Counted from the stretch's first letter, positions 1 through 12,803 are shown. The stretch: 64,000 bases of DNA from Zelopaecilomyces penicillatus (GCA_005765155.1 VCCP01000006.1:322501-386500); one strand, 5' to 3'. Program-made: numbers and translations. Notes: a model not told the origin generated them from the letters alone.

Positions 1-1
1 G

Positions 2-1647
2 CGATACCTAATTCGACAGAACAAAGTACCAGAACACGATATCACGCTGCAGCATTTCTTCATTGCAAGCATTCAAAGCTTGCTTGAGAAATTCCAGGCG
101 CAAAAGTCCGACCCAACCTCCGACAAAGTTGAAAGACACTAGCAGCTGTCTGAGAAAGAAAAGGAGGCGATGCAAAATAGTATAGTTGAAATGGGACCGA
201 CAAAACAGATATCTAAAAAAGCTTATACACTCTCTTCAGCGGGTGCTCAGAAACTTTATCCAATCTCGGAACTGGCAGGAGGTGGCCGGTTCCAGCTCAA
301 CACTTTGGGCCTTGTTGATGAGATGGTTGGGAGAACGCCAACCAAAGTAACCACAAAACAGCCGCCAGAAAGAGGCTGCCAGAGCGAACCAAGGTTCGAT
401 CCATTTTCCAGGCATAAAGCAGCACCCTTTGGGAACTATATCGCTAACAAAGCCAAGAGTATCATCCAGGTCGACACAGTCTTCGGAAATGCAGACATCA
501 CCGACTCCCCAACTCAAGAGGATGGATGGATCCTGGTTGAAAAGAAAATTCTCCCAACGGAGAAAAGAAACACTTTCATTGCCAGGTTCAGAACGTTCAA
601 GCTCATCAAAAACTGTTAGTCATACCGACGAGCTCATACCTGCTGTAATTGACAGCAAGTCGGAACATTTGACGAGAAAACCATCTTCTACCAACAGGGA
701 ATTTGGAGCTGAGATTAGCTTGCCGTCTCGGAGAACCGAGGGGATACCAAAGAAGCCACGCAAACGGCGATGCACTTGGTCAGAGCCGCCGCGAACACCA
801 GAAAGATGAAGAGCTTTATGCTAAATGAGGTGGAAATTATCTTGCACAATGAGCGGTGCTAATATACGCTTGAAACACATGACAAACGGTGGAATGACGA
901 CCATGGAAGGAATGCTACTGTTAACGGGGATCATATATGGGCTGCAGGTGTTGGATGTGTTTGTGTCGGATATTGGCTAACTCAGATATGATAACATGGC
1001 TGGATCGGGCGTATTGCTAAATTTGTTTGGTGCAGTTGTAGGATTTCTTTGAGGTAGATAACAAAATGTTTGGCTGTCGCCGCAATTGCAAATATTTACT
1101 TGGAGCATTAATTGACGTGAGCTAAACCGGTCACTGAGGAGGTTAGTATTGATAGTAGATTCGAACGTAACGAATACTTCAGATGCTCTCACTTCGAAGA
1201 ATATTGTCTTTGGAGTTTTGTAAACGTTTGTTACGTAATTGGATACTTCGCGAAGCTGATGCACCACAGGAGGAGGACTTTATGACAAAACTGTATAAAA
1301 GGAAGATGCTCCAGTCATTCACAGTAGATGATACTATTGACATCATGCGTGCCTCGATGGCGTCTAGCTGGGATTCAGCCTTTGTTGAGAGACTCAACTT
1401 TAGAACCGTGTTCCTGGAACTGCTCAGCGATTCTAGTGCAGGAAGTTTGTCGAGCAATAGTACGGTATTGTCAGCTCTGAAGCTTGCAGAGGAATCTACT
1501 GAAGCTCCTCCAGACGCCTTCAACATTAAGATCCAACAACGTCTGGCAAGTAGCGTTCCATCACGGCCGATGATCAGAAGCGATATCAGCAACGCCTTTC
1601 GCTTACTCTTTTTTTACTTACTGACGAGTGAGACGCCCACGAGCTGA
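2..1647 (+). pseudogene. Multiply broken coding relic, left-truncated by the window
   Basis: Coding-like protein runs through several frames. Frame 2 is open from the window edge to a TAG near 140, then stays open from 170 to 619. Frame 3 takes over to 809, further fragments follow to about 980, and a last block is open at 1183-1647. No consistent GT-AG introns join the pieces, so I read this as one decayed gene with nonsense and frameshift lesions. The fragments are mixed polar/hydrophobic with an acidic, helical final block. I do not recognise the family with confidence; a weak resemblance to large fungal proteins of the DUF6604 kind is only an impression. It could also be two adjacent relics. 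Confidence 0.4.
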
Positions 1648-2030
1648 GTGGTGACTGTCTTGTGCAGGGCATGACCAACGTAAGCACTGTAAGAATTGCC
1701 AGGCTATACGGCATGATGAAAGGACTAAGTCATACCCGACGGATATTTCAAATTGTTGCAGTATTGAGCTACAGCCGTCAGTAGGTAGTCTTCTTCCGGC
1801 GTGAGCTTGCAGTCGACCATGTTCAGCTATGGGATGCTCACATATGCAGATCCACCCAGCCACCTTGGGGCTCTGCTTATATAGTTGGCTGCTCCTTCAA
1901 TTTCTTTTTGGACCAAGGCGTTAAGTCACATCTTTTATGCTCCACGTATCTATTCGTATGCTTGTATATCACATACAGACTATTCGCAAGGCTCCTAACA
2001 CCACGTCAAACACAGCTTCTACAGATCGCG

Positions 2031-2831
2031 ATGTCAGTCAACGGCTCGAGCACAACGACTACCCAATCAACAACGACTTATATCCTCGTACCTGGTGCTT
2101 TCTGTCTGCCAAGTATCTACGAGTCCCTCGCCTCTCGTCTTCAGACCTTGGGCTCTGCTGTCGAGCTCGTCAATCTTCCCACTGTTGGTCGCAAAGACAA
2201 CCTGTCAAAGCCACCTAGCATGTACGATGATGCCGCCCACGTCCGCAACCTTGTACGCAAGCACACATCTTCTGGCAACAACGTGGTCCTTGCTGGCAAT
2301 AGATATGGTGGCATTGTCATAACGCAAGCCGCCGAAGGCCTACTCAACGACACTACTTCCCAGAATGGCAATGGCAAACTCATCCACCTGGTGTATCTTG
2401 CTTCACTCCTACAATCTACGGGTCTCACTGTCTCAGAGTTAGTTGAGGGAAAACAGCCAATGCCTACAACACTGAATATCAACTGGCTCGATCCCCTGCC
2501 TGCCGAAATCGCGGGGATGGCGTTGGTTGGGCAGTTGTCGGCGGCCCAGCAGCTTGAGTATGGCAAAATGAGTGCCGCTCACAGTGTGGCGAGCTTTCAT
2601 GACAAATTGACATATGAGGGATGGAAGTACCATCCTGTGACGTATGTGGTGGCAGGCAAAGATAGAGCTCTGGATGCGAAGTGGCAGGTCGAAAATGTAG
2701 ATGGGGTCATCAAGGCCGGTAGTGAAAATGTGAGGTAGGTTGTGGTAGACGATGGGGATCATTTTGTTTGGACTGGTAACGGAGAAGAGCCAGTCCTAGC
2801 AGCGTTGGTTGATGCTGCAGACATTTCTTGA
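2031..2831 (+). pseudogene. Alpha/beta hydrolase (EstC-like) with in-frame stop and lost nucleophile
   Basis: From the ATG at 2031 the frame encodes an alpha/beta-hydrolase of the small esterase-like family: a beta strand plus oxyanion-type YILVPGAF near residue 20, and the nucleophile elbow GNRYGG at about 89-94. The family normally has Ser in the elbow (GxSxGG); here codon 2301-2303 is AGA, Arg. A TAG at 2736-2738 ends the ORF, but the same frame continues to 2831 and contains DDGDHF, the usual catalytic-His strand. The undisrupted length of about 266 residues fits the family. Losing both Ser and the His-bearing C terminus argues for a non-catalytic or dead gene. An ATG-less extension upstream to 1908 is open but unlikely to be translated. 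No neighbour suggests a pathway. Confidence 0.7.
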
Positions 2832-5141
2832 TACAGTAACTTCTGAATCACAGTAAGAGCCCTTGAGATACCAAATGGCTAGAGATGTTTTCTGATAGCA
2901 TGTTTTGATCTAATATCAAGCTCACTTTCATAATGATGAACAGCCTGAGAAGTTCCGGAACAAAAGAGAATTGAATATGAGGTTCCAGGATAGCTTGTTA
3001 TAAGCCATACCTGGCCATTTCTGCATCGCTGTCATGCCCGGCTTGGACAGTGAGAGCAAGCAAATGGAACATCGGTCCTGTAGGTTAGCAGATTATATCA
3101 ACTAAACATAGCATATATCAAGAAGATAAAAATAACCAAGCTATCAGGAAATATCTTGACGATTAGAGTAGAATCAACATCAATGCTTGCAGCTCAGCCT
3201 GAATCAGTAGTAGCAAACTATTTGTCCAATGCAGTGCCTTATCACAGCCCTAACAGGTGTCGGGTGTTTCCTATGGGTCTTGGTCACCCCACTGTAGGCT
3301 CCCAAGGCTTTCTCCAGTGGAAGGGTTCAGCTCTAAGCCCTATTTGCTAACGCGGTTGCTCTATTTTAGTTGAGGAAGCTTGTCAAAGAAACCCCGCTAA
3401 ACCCGTTTCCAGCATTCCATCCAGCTGGACCCTTTTTTGGCGACGCTATCTATCAACCCAGCCTCCCTTCTAGCACTCAAGCTAGCAATGTCGTCTTGGT
3501 GTGAGAAAATCCACATTCTGGATCAAAATCACAGAGAAACATGCGCGTCTGATTATGATGAAGCAAAGCCTTTCGATGGGAGAGAAAAGTTATGCACGAT
3601 GAACGCATGCTGCTTTGTTGTCACATCTTTTTAGACAGCATACTGAGAAGACGGGATCTGTTGCCTTGGCACTCTTGGCGCTGGGACTGACGTGCCGATT
3701 TGGCTTGGCAATTTGGCGTGTTGTGCGCTGTGAGGTTGGGTCTCATGAGACTCAAAGAGCAGATCGCTGCAAATTGCAACAGGGTGTCGAGATCCAGTCC
3801 GGGAGTACCCGTGTATTCCAGAACTACTGCTTCTGGTATGTGTGGCTCTTGCGGCCCATTTATTAGCAGAACACGCCATATGACAGAATTGAAGTTTGAT
3901 GCTGGATTGAGAGGGCCCAGAACACAGTTGTGGCTGGTCATAATTATAGCTGACTGAAATACCCCAGCCTTGCTTACCTGCGAGATATAATTATGGTACA
4001 GTGGTTCCTGGTGTATTAAGACACATAGTCTCTCGCAACCGACTACCGTGCACTGCCCCTTCGTCCTCCACCTCCTCCTCCCCTTCTCCTCATCTTCAAG
4101 TTCTGTGAGAATCGCAGAGTAAGATATTAGTAAAATAGTCGAAACGTGCCGTACATATATATGTATGCCGAGAGCCAGGGTTGATCCGCTTCTGCCGAGC
4201 CGGATCCCGAGTTGCAGGGCCTCGTTGCAACCTCAGGGCTGTGAGTGAGGGCCAAGATGTTGGGGTGGAAGGATTTTTTTTAATAGACGCAGCACCTACA
4301 GCGCGGTAGTTCCAACGCATTTAGCGGGTTGATGCTAGTGGCCTTTAGTGGTGTCAGGCGAGTCACACACTGGCCGAGATTCGCTGAGCCCCAGCCGCAA
4401 GGGTGCTGCATCTCGGATAATCGGCTTTGGATGTGACGTAGCCGAGAGCTCCATTGGGCGGGCCATCCCAGGCTCGAGGGTGGCTGATTCGGGGCATGAG
4501 ACGCACGTGTGATGGGGGATGGAGGATGGAGTGGTATGGTCTGGGGGCGCGAAGAAAAAAAAAAGAGAGCATCCTGGGGGGTCTCGACCAGAGAAGGCAG
4601 AAGCCACTGTCGGGCCACACGGCACAAGGCGGTGCTGGGATGAGGAGCTTGGGCACGTAGGTAGGGCGTTTCTCGGCGTCTCTCCGAAGACTAGATAAAA
4701 AAAGAAGTCCATCCCTTCTCTCCGGAATACTTACCTATCATATGCTGGCTTGTTGGACTTTTGAGAGCTGTTGCGGTTCGAGAGCATTTTGACTGACCCC
4801 GCGATTCTTCACGATCACTGCTAGACGTCTTGCGACAGCAGCAACAGGAAGGAACGGACTCGCGACAGTGGTCCTGGCTTGGCTGAGGTACATGCGACAG
4901 ACGAAGAAAGGGCAGAGCAACAAAGAAGCAACAAAGAAAGACGGCATTTCATGACCTTGTCTTGAACACCTCTATCGCCAAACCTAGGACGGGACTTTGT
5001 GTTTCTGGTTTAAAGACACTACTCGAACCCTACATTTACGACCAACATATTTATTACTACTGCCTAGCTGAGCGCAGTTTCCTACAAACCTACAGCTGCC
5101 AAAGCCAAAAGCGGCTGCGTTCACCACAACAAACCGCCAAA
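2832..5141. other. Intergenic region, no supported gene
   Basis: Only short overlapping ORFs occur here on both strands, without splice-linked partners or recognisable motifs. The last kilobase should hold the promoter and 5' UTR of the C2-domain gene; its leader from about 4960 is open in frame but begins without a good ATG. Short A- and T-runs are present around 4550 and 4700. Confidence 0.6.
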
Positions 5142-6959
5142 ATGGTCGCCCGCGACTCAACCTCTTCAGCTTCCTCCTCTACTTCAGACAGCAGTGTCTC
5201 TTCCCAAGGGCACCATGAGACCAACGGCCACTCAGCAGCTGCAGATCACGACAAGGGCGGGGAAGTGAAGGAGAAAAGCCCACCAGGAGGGTTCGACACG
5301 ACCCCTCTTCCGGATGCGCCGCAGGGATATACGGTGCGCTTCATTATTCATTCAGCCGCAAATCTGCCCGTTGCCGACTTCCACACTGGCGCCTCCGATC
5401 CGTATGTGATTGCGACGCTCAAGGGCACGAATCCCAAGCGACACAAGGAAGATCCCGACCTGTCGCACAGGACGAAGACGATTCGACGCTCACTCGAGCC
5501 AGTATGGAACGACGAATGGGTTGTCGCCAATGTGCCTCCAGGAGGGTTCACCATTAAATTTAGAATGTATGATGAGGATGCGGCGGACAAGGACGATAGG
5601 CTCGGTAATGTCACCATCAAGATACCTGAAGTCTCTGAGAATTGGGAGGGCATTCCCCCTCCTGGGAGGGAGTTCCCGGCCAAGAAGCGAGTAATGAGCA
5701 AGCGCGCATATCTTGCTAAAGGCATCGCGAATGTCTTCACTCACGGTCACATGACGCCTCGTCTCTGCATCAGCATGGAAGTTCTGGGCAAATCAGACCC
5801 CCCGTTCGCTCAGATGTGCACTATTGGACCAACTTCCTGGATCAAGCACTTTAGTCCAATGATTGGCCGATTGATTGGTACAAAGGTGAACAAGGATGAG
5901 AAGGATGATGAGAATGGTGATTCTAGCGGGGGTGACAGCCGCAAGGCCCAGAAATACGAGTAAGCAACCCAAGCTCACATTGAGCTTTATAGGGGCATTA
6001 TTCCAACTAACACACTTTGTTATAGCTTCCAAGCGAGTCAGATGCAGCTTCAAGGCCCCGTGCCATCAAAGTTGTATCACCGATATGTCGAATTTCGTCC
6101 CGTCATTGGTTCTTTGTTTGCTTCAACAGGTGTTCGGGGCAAGATTCTCAACAAAGCGTTACACAAACAACACAGTCGCATCTATAATTTTGATAACACG
6201 ACGGAGCTTGGAACCTTTGAACCGTGCTCGGAGCAGGCATCTCTGCAGCTTCTAAAGCTCGCACACTTTGACGAAGGAGGTCGCATTTTTACGTATATCC
6301 TGACATTGGATGGATTGCTTCGTTTCACCGAGACTGGCAAAGAATTTGGCGTCGACATGTTGAGCAAGCACACTATGCACGCAGATGCAGAGAAGTACAT
6401 TGCCTGCTCAGGAGAGTTCTTCATCAGGAGACTTCAGCATCCTCATACTACAAGCAACGGAGAGGCGGATAACAAGACACATCCTTCCGAGCCCATTCCA
6501 GGTGGACCTCCGACGGAAGCTCCGCCACCAAATCCCGCTTACTACAAGCTCTACATCGACAACGAGTCTGGCACATACCGTCCCGACAAATCTATCATGC
6601 CCGACCTGAAAAAGTTTATGGAAAAGAACTTCCCTGGGCTAGGAATTGTGACGATGTGCAGCGGCGACGAAGAACTCACAGAGCTCAAGGAAGAACAGCG
6701 AAACGTCAAGAAGCGCGAGGGCAAGATTATGAACGTAGTTATGAATCGAAGCTCGGGCAGCTTCAGCTCCGTGGAGAGCATGCTTAATGTGCGAGATGAG
6801 ACCTGGGAGCAAGGGCAAAAGAGCAAGAGGGAGGCAGCGTACGCGGTGATGATGGAGCCGAACTCGGAGAAGATTAAGGAGGCTGTCGGAGTGATACTAC
6901 CGCACCACGATAAAAAGAAGAATGGCGATGATGGGGTGGAGGTGGGTGGTGCGAAGTGA
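5142..6959 (+). CDS. C2-domain phospholipid-binding protein
   Basis: Exons 5142-5959 and 6026-6959 are joined across a 66-nt intron (GTAAGC...TATAG), giving 583 residues. I chose the ATG at 5142 because it has a good context (CCAAAATGGTC); the in-frame extension upstream has no ATG of similar quality. The N terminus is Ser-rich and disordered. A C2 domain spans roughly residues 55-190, with the beta strand YTVRFIIHSAANLPVAD, the calcium-loop type DPYV and WNDEW segments, and an acidic YDEDAADKDD loop. The second half is a conserved fungal region with a basic, lysine-rich C terminus. C2 domains usually bind membranes or phospholipids, often with calcium; the exact role of this protein is unknown. 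There is no signal peptide or transmembrane segment, so it is probably cytosolic or membrane-peripheral. Confidence 0.9.
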
Positions 6960-7239
6960 AAAAGGAAAGAAAAAAAAAGGACCTAGAGCGGTGGACCGAA
7001 GCTGGTTTTGGTTCGGACGATGGAATGACCTGATATTGATACCATGCGCCTGTTGCTTTCCGATATCTCCCCCTTTTGTTGTCAATGAATATGATTTTAA
7101 TGCAGAGAATGTGATGTGGACATGATGTGAAATATGAATAGGTACTGGGATTTTGTTGAAGAGTGTAAGCCTCTCAATGTGAGTGGCTCTAAATTCTACA
7201 GTGTATTGGTGTTTTGATATCCTACTCCTCACAAAAGCT

Positions 7240-7935
7240 TCATATTTTAGGTTTCAGTGCCACCCATGTGCTAGAGCACGTCGCCAACTTGACGCCATCT
7301 TTATCTGTAATCTCACCCCTCAACTTTGTCTTGCGACCTTCAATCCCTTCTATCCAAGTAGTCACACACACCACCGAATTCGTAGGTATCTGCTTCAAAA
7401 ACTTAATATCCAGCGCCGCCGTAACACTACTATCCGTAAACACAGTCCCGGACTTTTTCAGCGCGGTATTAATCTCATTCACCACGCCCATCGACTCATC
7501 GACCATGGTCATCGTCATACCGCCATGCACCACAGCTTCATACCCGCAAACTCCATCCCCCAGCGAGAAAAACGACGAGACGCGCAGAATGGGCCGGCTC
7601 GGGTCCCGCAGGTGTGCTTCATCGTCGGGTTGGAAGAAGCACAGGAGGTGTTGGAGCCCGCGGTCGCCTCGGGTGAGGGTGTTGCCGACGAATTGGTCGC
7701 GTAGGTCGTCGATGGGCTGGATGCATTGCGGGATGAAGGGGATGACGCCGGGGGTGTTGAGGTGAGCGGCGCACCAGGGGATGGAGGAGAAGTAGGCGAG
7801 GTTGGAGGTGTAGAGGTCCGGGTTGGTGGAAGGGGGGTGGAGGTTGAGAGGAGGACAGAGGACGCGGTAGAGCGGGTCGTGGTTTGGGGAGTGTTTTTTG
7901 GTGGAAGATGATGATGATGATGATGATGAAGACAT
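7240..7935 (-). CDS. PaaI-type hotdog-fold thioesterase
   Basis: This is a single exon of 231 residues. The ATG at 7935 is the first in the frame; the few upstream codons lack one. It starts with a run of ten or so serines encoded by a (CAT/ATG)n-like triplet repeat, then a 40-residue variable segment. The hotdog thioesterase domain covers about 95-230, with the helix motif HGGMTMTMVDESMG and strand motifs DIKFLKQIPTNSVVCVTTWI and RGEITDKDGVKLA. Such proteins hydrolyse acyl-CoA or other small thioesters; the substrate cannot be told. The gene is convergent with the C2-domain gene, whose 3' end lies about 280 bp away. The polymorphic-looking Ser repeat could vary between strains. Confidence 0.85.
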   Translation of the reverse strand: MSSSSSSSSSSTKKHSPNHDPLYRVLCPPLNLHPPSTNPDLYTSNLAYFSSIPWCAAHLNTPGVIPFIPQCIQPIDDLRDQFVGNTLTRGDRGLQHLLCFFQPDDEAHLRDPSRPILRVSSFFSLGDGVCGYEAVVHGGMTMTMVDESMGVVNEINTALKKSGTVFTDSSVTAALDIKFLKQIPTNSVVCVTTWIEGIEGRKTKLRGEITDKDGVKLATCSSTWVALKPKI

Positions 7936-8926
7936 GGTTGATGAATTGGGGCTGTTCAATTCGTCGGGAGAGTATTATGGGATTTTGTTTGTTGAAGGGG
8001 TGTTTTTTTTATGGGATAATGGGCGAGTTTCACTTTGCGGAGTGGAAGCGAAGGGGAGGCAAATACCTCGGCCGGATTTCAGGGCCGTGTCGAATCCCGG
8101 TTACGGGCGTTCCGGACGGCGGCGCTGGAGCGTCCACTGTCAGCTCCACGGGTTACAGGTACAGATGTCAGTAGTGGGGGATGCATTCACACGCATATTG
8201 GTGAAGTCATGGGATGGCTGTAAGTTTTTGTTCATGAGCAGTCATCCATCGCAGTATTATTGATTATTAGTTATTACAATAAGAAAATTAGACCTCATGA
8301 TAAAGTATTTGAGAATATTCAAAAACAGTTGACGGAATCACCCGCATATAAATGACACTCTCAAAAACAAGCAAGGTACATGAGGAGTGTGTTTGCGTCT
8401 TCGCTGTGGTCTAGCCACCTAGGATAATACAAACTTGACATGCCATGCTTGACTGTCAAATAGATGTTACACTAATACCGAATTCAAATATAGCCTAATT
8501 CTTTTATATATGAAACTAAACGTCTATTCAAGGGCCTGATAATTGTTCTATCGTTGTAGTTCAATGGGATGGAATCACTGGGTTGACTGAATCATCAGGG
8601 TTCTGGGCTTCATTGTCTTTTATGTGGACAGCTGCCCATGTCTTTTTGCAGCTGTAAGTCACGACACCTCTTGCCATCAGTTGAAAAATATGTAAAAAAT
8701 CCTAAAAATCTCATTGTTCAAACGATTTTTTCTCTCCTCATCTTTCTCACTTCCTGTTCAACGAGCCCTCTCTAGGTCCGGCCTCTTTGTTCGCGCGCAC
8801 GCTCCCTACGCTCGCTCTCACTCTTGGGCATCCCGTCTGTCTTTCCCTAGACAGATCTCGTGGAACTCGCAATATCTTCAAAAATCCCAAAGCTCATACT
8901 TCTGGGTCCATAGTACTGTGCTCATC
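7936..8926. other. Divergent intergenic region between thioesterase and GPCR genes
   Basis: No gene is supported. It should hold the promoters of both flanking genes, which are transcribed away from each other. The part at 8260-8560 is AT-rich. Small ORFs at 7898-8263 and 8714-8926 lack ATG context, motifs or splice partners; the latter is probably 5' UTR of the GPCR gene. Confidence 0.55.
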
Positions 8927-10589
8927 ATGCACGCTCTCAGACCAGATACCAGCGGGTCCGACCTGAGCCCAGAAGAAATTAGGATTCTCATCACCATCGA
9001 GCGAACTGGGGCGGGACTATCCATGGGCGCTATATGCCTAACAGTCCTTTCATTCATTCTTTTCAAAAAGCTGAGGACTACTCCAAATATGTTTCTTGTG
9101 TTTGCATCCCTTGCCAATGCTGGCGCCAGTATTGCCTCCATGATGGGGTATGATGGCGTTGATAAAGGAGAGGATTCTACTCTTTGCCAGGCGCAAGGAT
9201 TTATCTTTCAGTGGTGGGTTCTTATACTTCCAATCTTTCTCCTGCGGTTTTCTTCTTAACTATGTTTTAACTGCAATTTGTGGACTCTCATAGCTAAGAG
9301 AAATTTACTCGTCAGGTTCATGCAATCCGATCCCTGGTGGTCCTGTGCCATGGCCGTCAACGTTCTTCTAGTTTTCTTCTTCAACGCAGATCCTAAATCC
9401 TTCAGGGGATACCTTTGGGTCTACTGCGTAACTTGCTATGGCGTTCCAATGATCCCTGCTATTGTTTTAGTATCAATCCGAGGAGACCCACGAGGTCCTG
9501 TGTTCGGAAATGCGGCGGTACGTGTCAACAAGACTTCCTATGGCCCCCGAAGTCTAACGCTGTTCTCAGCTGTGGTGTTGGATCGGATCCAACTGGAGTC
9601 TGGTTCGTCTCTATGCTTACTATATTCCCATCTGGATTTGTATTTTTTTCTCCATTATCATCTATGCTGCCGTGGGGTATCACGTCTTCCATCATCGGAA
9701 CCAGTTGAAAAACATCGCCTTCGTCGGGTCCGACAAACACAACAGAGCCGGTTCAGGAGCAGGAAGCGATGGTGGCGACTCTGCGGAAGAGGTTTGCAAT
9801 GCTTTAGTTTTGAGTCTTTTTGATTGCCGATCACTAACAATTAAGCAGGGACTTACCAGAGGACAAGAATTTTACGGCACCGTCGTAACAGAGGTTCAAA
9901 TTACATCAGACTCTCCCGTTTTCGATTTCCACGAGCTTCCCGCCGCGCACATCCCGGCTCACACAGACTCTATTCTGCATTGTGGGCAATCATGGGTGGC
10001 AGATACTGAGAACAGACAAGGCGAAGGGATGCCAAAGAAACCGCAACAATTTGAGACTACCTGTTCCTCTGACAGTCACCCAGCTCCACAGTTCACCGTT
10101 ATCAACAAATTGCGAGCTGCCAAGTCCAGCGCATCACTAAAACTGAGACGGCTTGACCCAGTCAAAATGGCCTATCTACGTACAAGTTTCATCTTCGGGT
10201 TTGCTGTTCTAATAACATGGATACCAAGTTCCATCAATCGTCTTTATAGTCTGACTAACGGCGGCAGAGTAAGCTTTCAGCTCAGCGTTGCAAGCGGTTG
10301 TGTGTTGCCTTTACAAGGTGTCTGGAATGCATTGATTTACTTCTCAACCAGCTGGAATATTGTGCGTGACGAGATTAAAATTTTCAGGGCCCGTTTGAAC
10401 AACAGGAAGGGCAACAATTTTCTGGGTACAACCAGATTAGAGAGCCGACTCGATGTTGCGCACTACGGGCATAGAAATACTTTGGAGAGACCCAGAATGA
10501 CGAGTGTCAAAGTGCCAGCCCCCGCACACTTTGGATTTGACGATATTGAGCTACATGAGCACTTTAGATGTGAGAGAAACTCTGTCTAA
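8927..10589 (+). CDS. Seven-transmembrane GPCR, cAMP-receptor-like (fungal class V type)
   Basis: The model is exons 8927-9213, 9316-9517, 9570-9791 and 9849-10589, giving 483 residues. The first two introns have clear donors (GTGGGT, GTACGT). The third (GTTTGC...TTAAGCAG, 57 nt, with CTAAC before the acceptor) keeps the frame and may be optional. Hydrophobic helices lie at about 30-45, 54-73, 100-122, 130-150, 180-205, 347-367 and 380-403. A Cys before TM3, the LWCWIG motif before TM5 and the long polar third cytoplasmic loop (about 205-345) match the Dictyostelium cAMP-receptor/Crl-like family. Such receptors signal through heterotrimeric G proteins at the plasma membrane; the ligand is not known. 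The start is the first ATG before TM1, so no cleaved signal peptide is needed. Confidence 0.85.
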
Positions 10590-10913
10590 GTAATGTCAAT
10601 TACGTATCGAAGCCGCCAAAGAATCCGCATTTGGAGGATTATGGTGCAGAAGTATTGCAGCAAACGCAAAGACTTGTTTGGCTCACGTTATCTATTTTTC
10701 CTGCTGTTGAATTCCCTAAGATGATCCAGGTTTTTGTTGCCCGATATGGGAACGGCAAAGTTTCTTCATTTCTCGGGTTCCCATTTCCATGGAAGATCGT
10801 TGATGTCTAGACCTATATACAACATTTGCTGAACTGATTTGTCAGCGTATAAAACACTGTTGCGGCGAATTATCTCGGTTGGAATATTGTAAGCCTTTAT
10901 TTCCTAAAATAAT
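10590..10913. other. Convergent intergenic spacer
   Basis: This spacer lies between the GPCR stop and the stop of the reductase-like gene on the other strand. I see nothing here beyond presumed 3' UTRs. Confidence 0.6.
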
Positions 10914-11855
10914 CTAGGCTTGATAAATGGGTTCTCCTTCAGCAGTATCAATGCCATCGCGAACAACGTTTGATACGGCAACGTCAATATCCTCATCTCC
11001 CTGGATCAGATCGAGCCAACCGCTTTTCACCTCCTCAGCAGCCAAAAGAGCATATGCAACATGTGCTACTGTATCGCGGGTAACCTTAGCTTTCAGCGTA
11101 GGGTTCTTGCCCAGATTTACCTTGCCAGAAAGCCCATCAGCAAGTGTTCCTGGTCTGAGGCTGATGCCGACGAGAGTAGGACTTTTCTTGGTAGCCTCAT
11201 AAAAGGCTTCGTCAGCGGCTATCTTCGCCTGGTAATATGTGGCCAAAACGCCGTGGTTGACATTTTTGTTATAGTCGTCCCATTCGCCGGCTGGCCACCA
11301 TGAGGCGCCGTTGCGACGAGAACCATTGTACGACACTAGTAAAAAGCGTGCAATAGACGGGTCGGCCGCCGCAGCTCGAGCAAAATGGATTGCGGCATCA
11401 CGGTCAATTTTAAAAGTCTACAGAAGAAGTGTTATTGTCTGTCATCTTTCATAGGAAAAGGGTGAAAGTGTAGCTGGTTTTAGTGCATACCGCTTCAATG
11501 CCGCCCTTGCCTCCGGCACCTATGACGAATAAGTTAGCAATGCAATTAGTCGATGGAAATTGATTGTTCTTAAAACACAAGGTCACATCTTACCAGCACT
11601 CCATGCGACGTAGTCCGGCTTCACCTGGCTGAGAATACTGGCGGCTCGCTCTTGGCTGTCGACCTCATCGACGCTACTAACAAGGACATTGAGCTTCCCG
11701 GGTAGCCCGGCACCCAACTTCTCAACTGCGGGGACCTGCTCCTGTTTGCGAATCACACTGGTGACGGTCCAAGAGCGATTGAGGAGCAGTGGGGTGAGAA
11801 GCTGAGCAATTTTACCGTGCCCGCCGAGGAGAAGGACGTGGTGGGAGTTGGCCAT
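10914..11855 (-). CDS. NAD(P)-binding Rossmann protein (atypical SDR, YMR090W-like)
   Basis: Exons on the minus strand are 11855-11594, 11519-11491 (only 29 nt) and 11417-10914, giving 264 residues. Introns have donors GTAAGA and GTATGC and acceptors ATAG and TGTAG. The N terminus VLLLGGHGKIAQLL is the glycine-rich dinucleotide motif of atypical short-chain dehydrogenases. The middle VSYNGSRR and YYQAKIAADEAF give the Tyr-x3-Lys pattern at about 170-190, and SLRPGTLADG is the strand usually following it. The family includes yeast YMR090W and the fungal NAD-dependent epimerase/NmrA-like proteins; reactions are mostly undefined. It is likely cytosolic. Its upstream region (11856 on) is shared with no close gene. 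Confidence 0.85.
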
Positions 11856-12803
11856 GATGAATTGCGATTGTTGGGTTTTTAAAGTGAAAGAAGGTAAAGT
11901 TGCACAGGTAAAGCAATCGGTTTCAAACGGGACAGTCTACGACTTGGATATATATACTGCCTAGCTTACTTAGACATGCACTTGGTCGGTACCTTTACAA
12001 GACATGACGGGCACACTGGTAAGGTATGATGTGTGATCCTTTCAGATGGTGTGCGACAAGGCATGACGACAACTGATCAATCTAAGAGGGCGGGGTTAGG
12101 AGGCTTGCGAAATCTCCGAGTTCAGCTCTCGCAATGCCCGTTCCAATTAGAGTTCAAGGTTCCTCAACACGGACAAGATGCGGCAGAATGATCTGGGGGG
12201 GAACAGATGTGGCGCTAGGTGAGCATCAGTACCATTTACAGCTGGATCCCATTTTCTTCGAAACACATGTCAATGGCAGCAGTACGCCAGCTCAAAGCCT
12301 GGTGATTAATCGCAGATAACAATTGAGGGGGTGGTTACTCAAGGAAGCCCAAGATGTCAGAATTCAGGGTTCTGTAAGATTATGTCATCACTAATGATGG
12401 CCCTCCAGGCTAGCAACAAAGCAAGGTCCAGCCCTGCAAATAGGCTGGTGGCTCACCAGTCGTCTCAGCAGCAGATATTGGAGATTTTCAGATCGTCACT
12501 AACCTTTTACACAACTACTACAGAATTCGTTGCGACTTGACACAGACGCGCCGCCGCCGATATTTACTACATGGTTTACGAGTACAGAGATCATTCTGTG
12601 ATTATTTGACAGGCGGCCAAAGAGGAGGTTACTGAGCGTGGGCCAGCGTTTGCGCCGGACCAAGTCGGTGGGTGACTGACGTAGTTTGTCAAAAAACGTG
12701 AAGCCAGAACCATCTCATCTCACCCCTCATTTGTCAAAGTCCTGGCTGTTTTCCCTTCTTCTTTTACATGAGCTTTGGCCGGTGCAGAAGCTGGAGCCGC
12801 GCC
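11856..12803. other. Divergent intergenic region, no supported gene
   Basis: It lies between two divergent genes. It contains a TATA-like ATATATA near 11950, probably for the reductase gene. The small ORFs at 12134-12540 have no motif or splice partner, so I leave them unannotated. Confidence 0.55.

Noticed and set aside
385..400. GGTTCGATCC, like a tRNA internal B box
   Set aside because: No matching A box or cloverleaf around it, and it lies in a protein-like frame.
4280..4712. Overlapping Pro/Ser-rich minus-strand ORFs
   Set aside because: Several frames are open at once, which reflects composition; no start context, splice site or motif.
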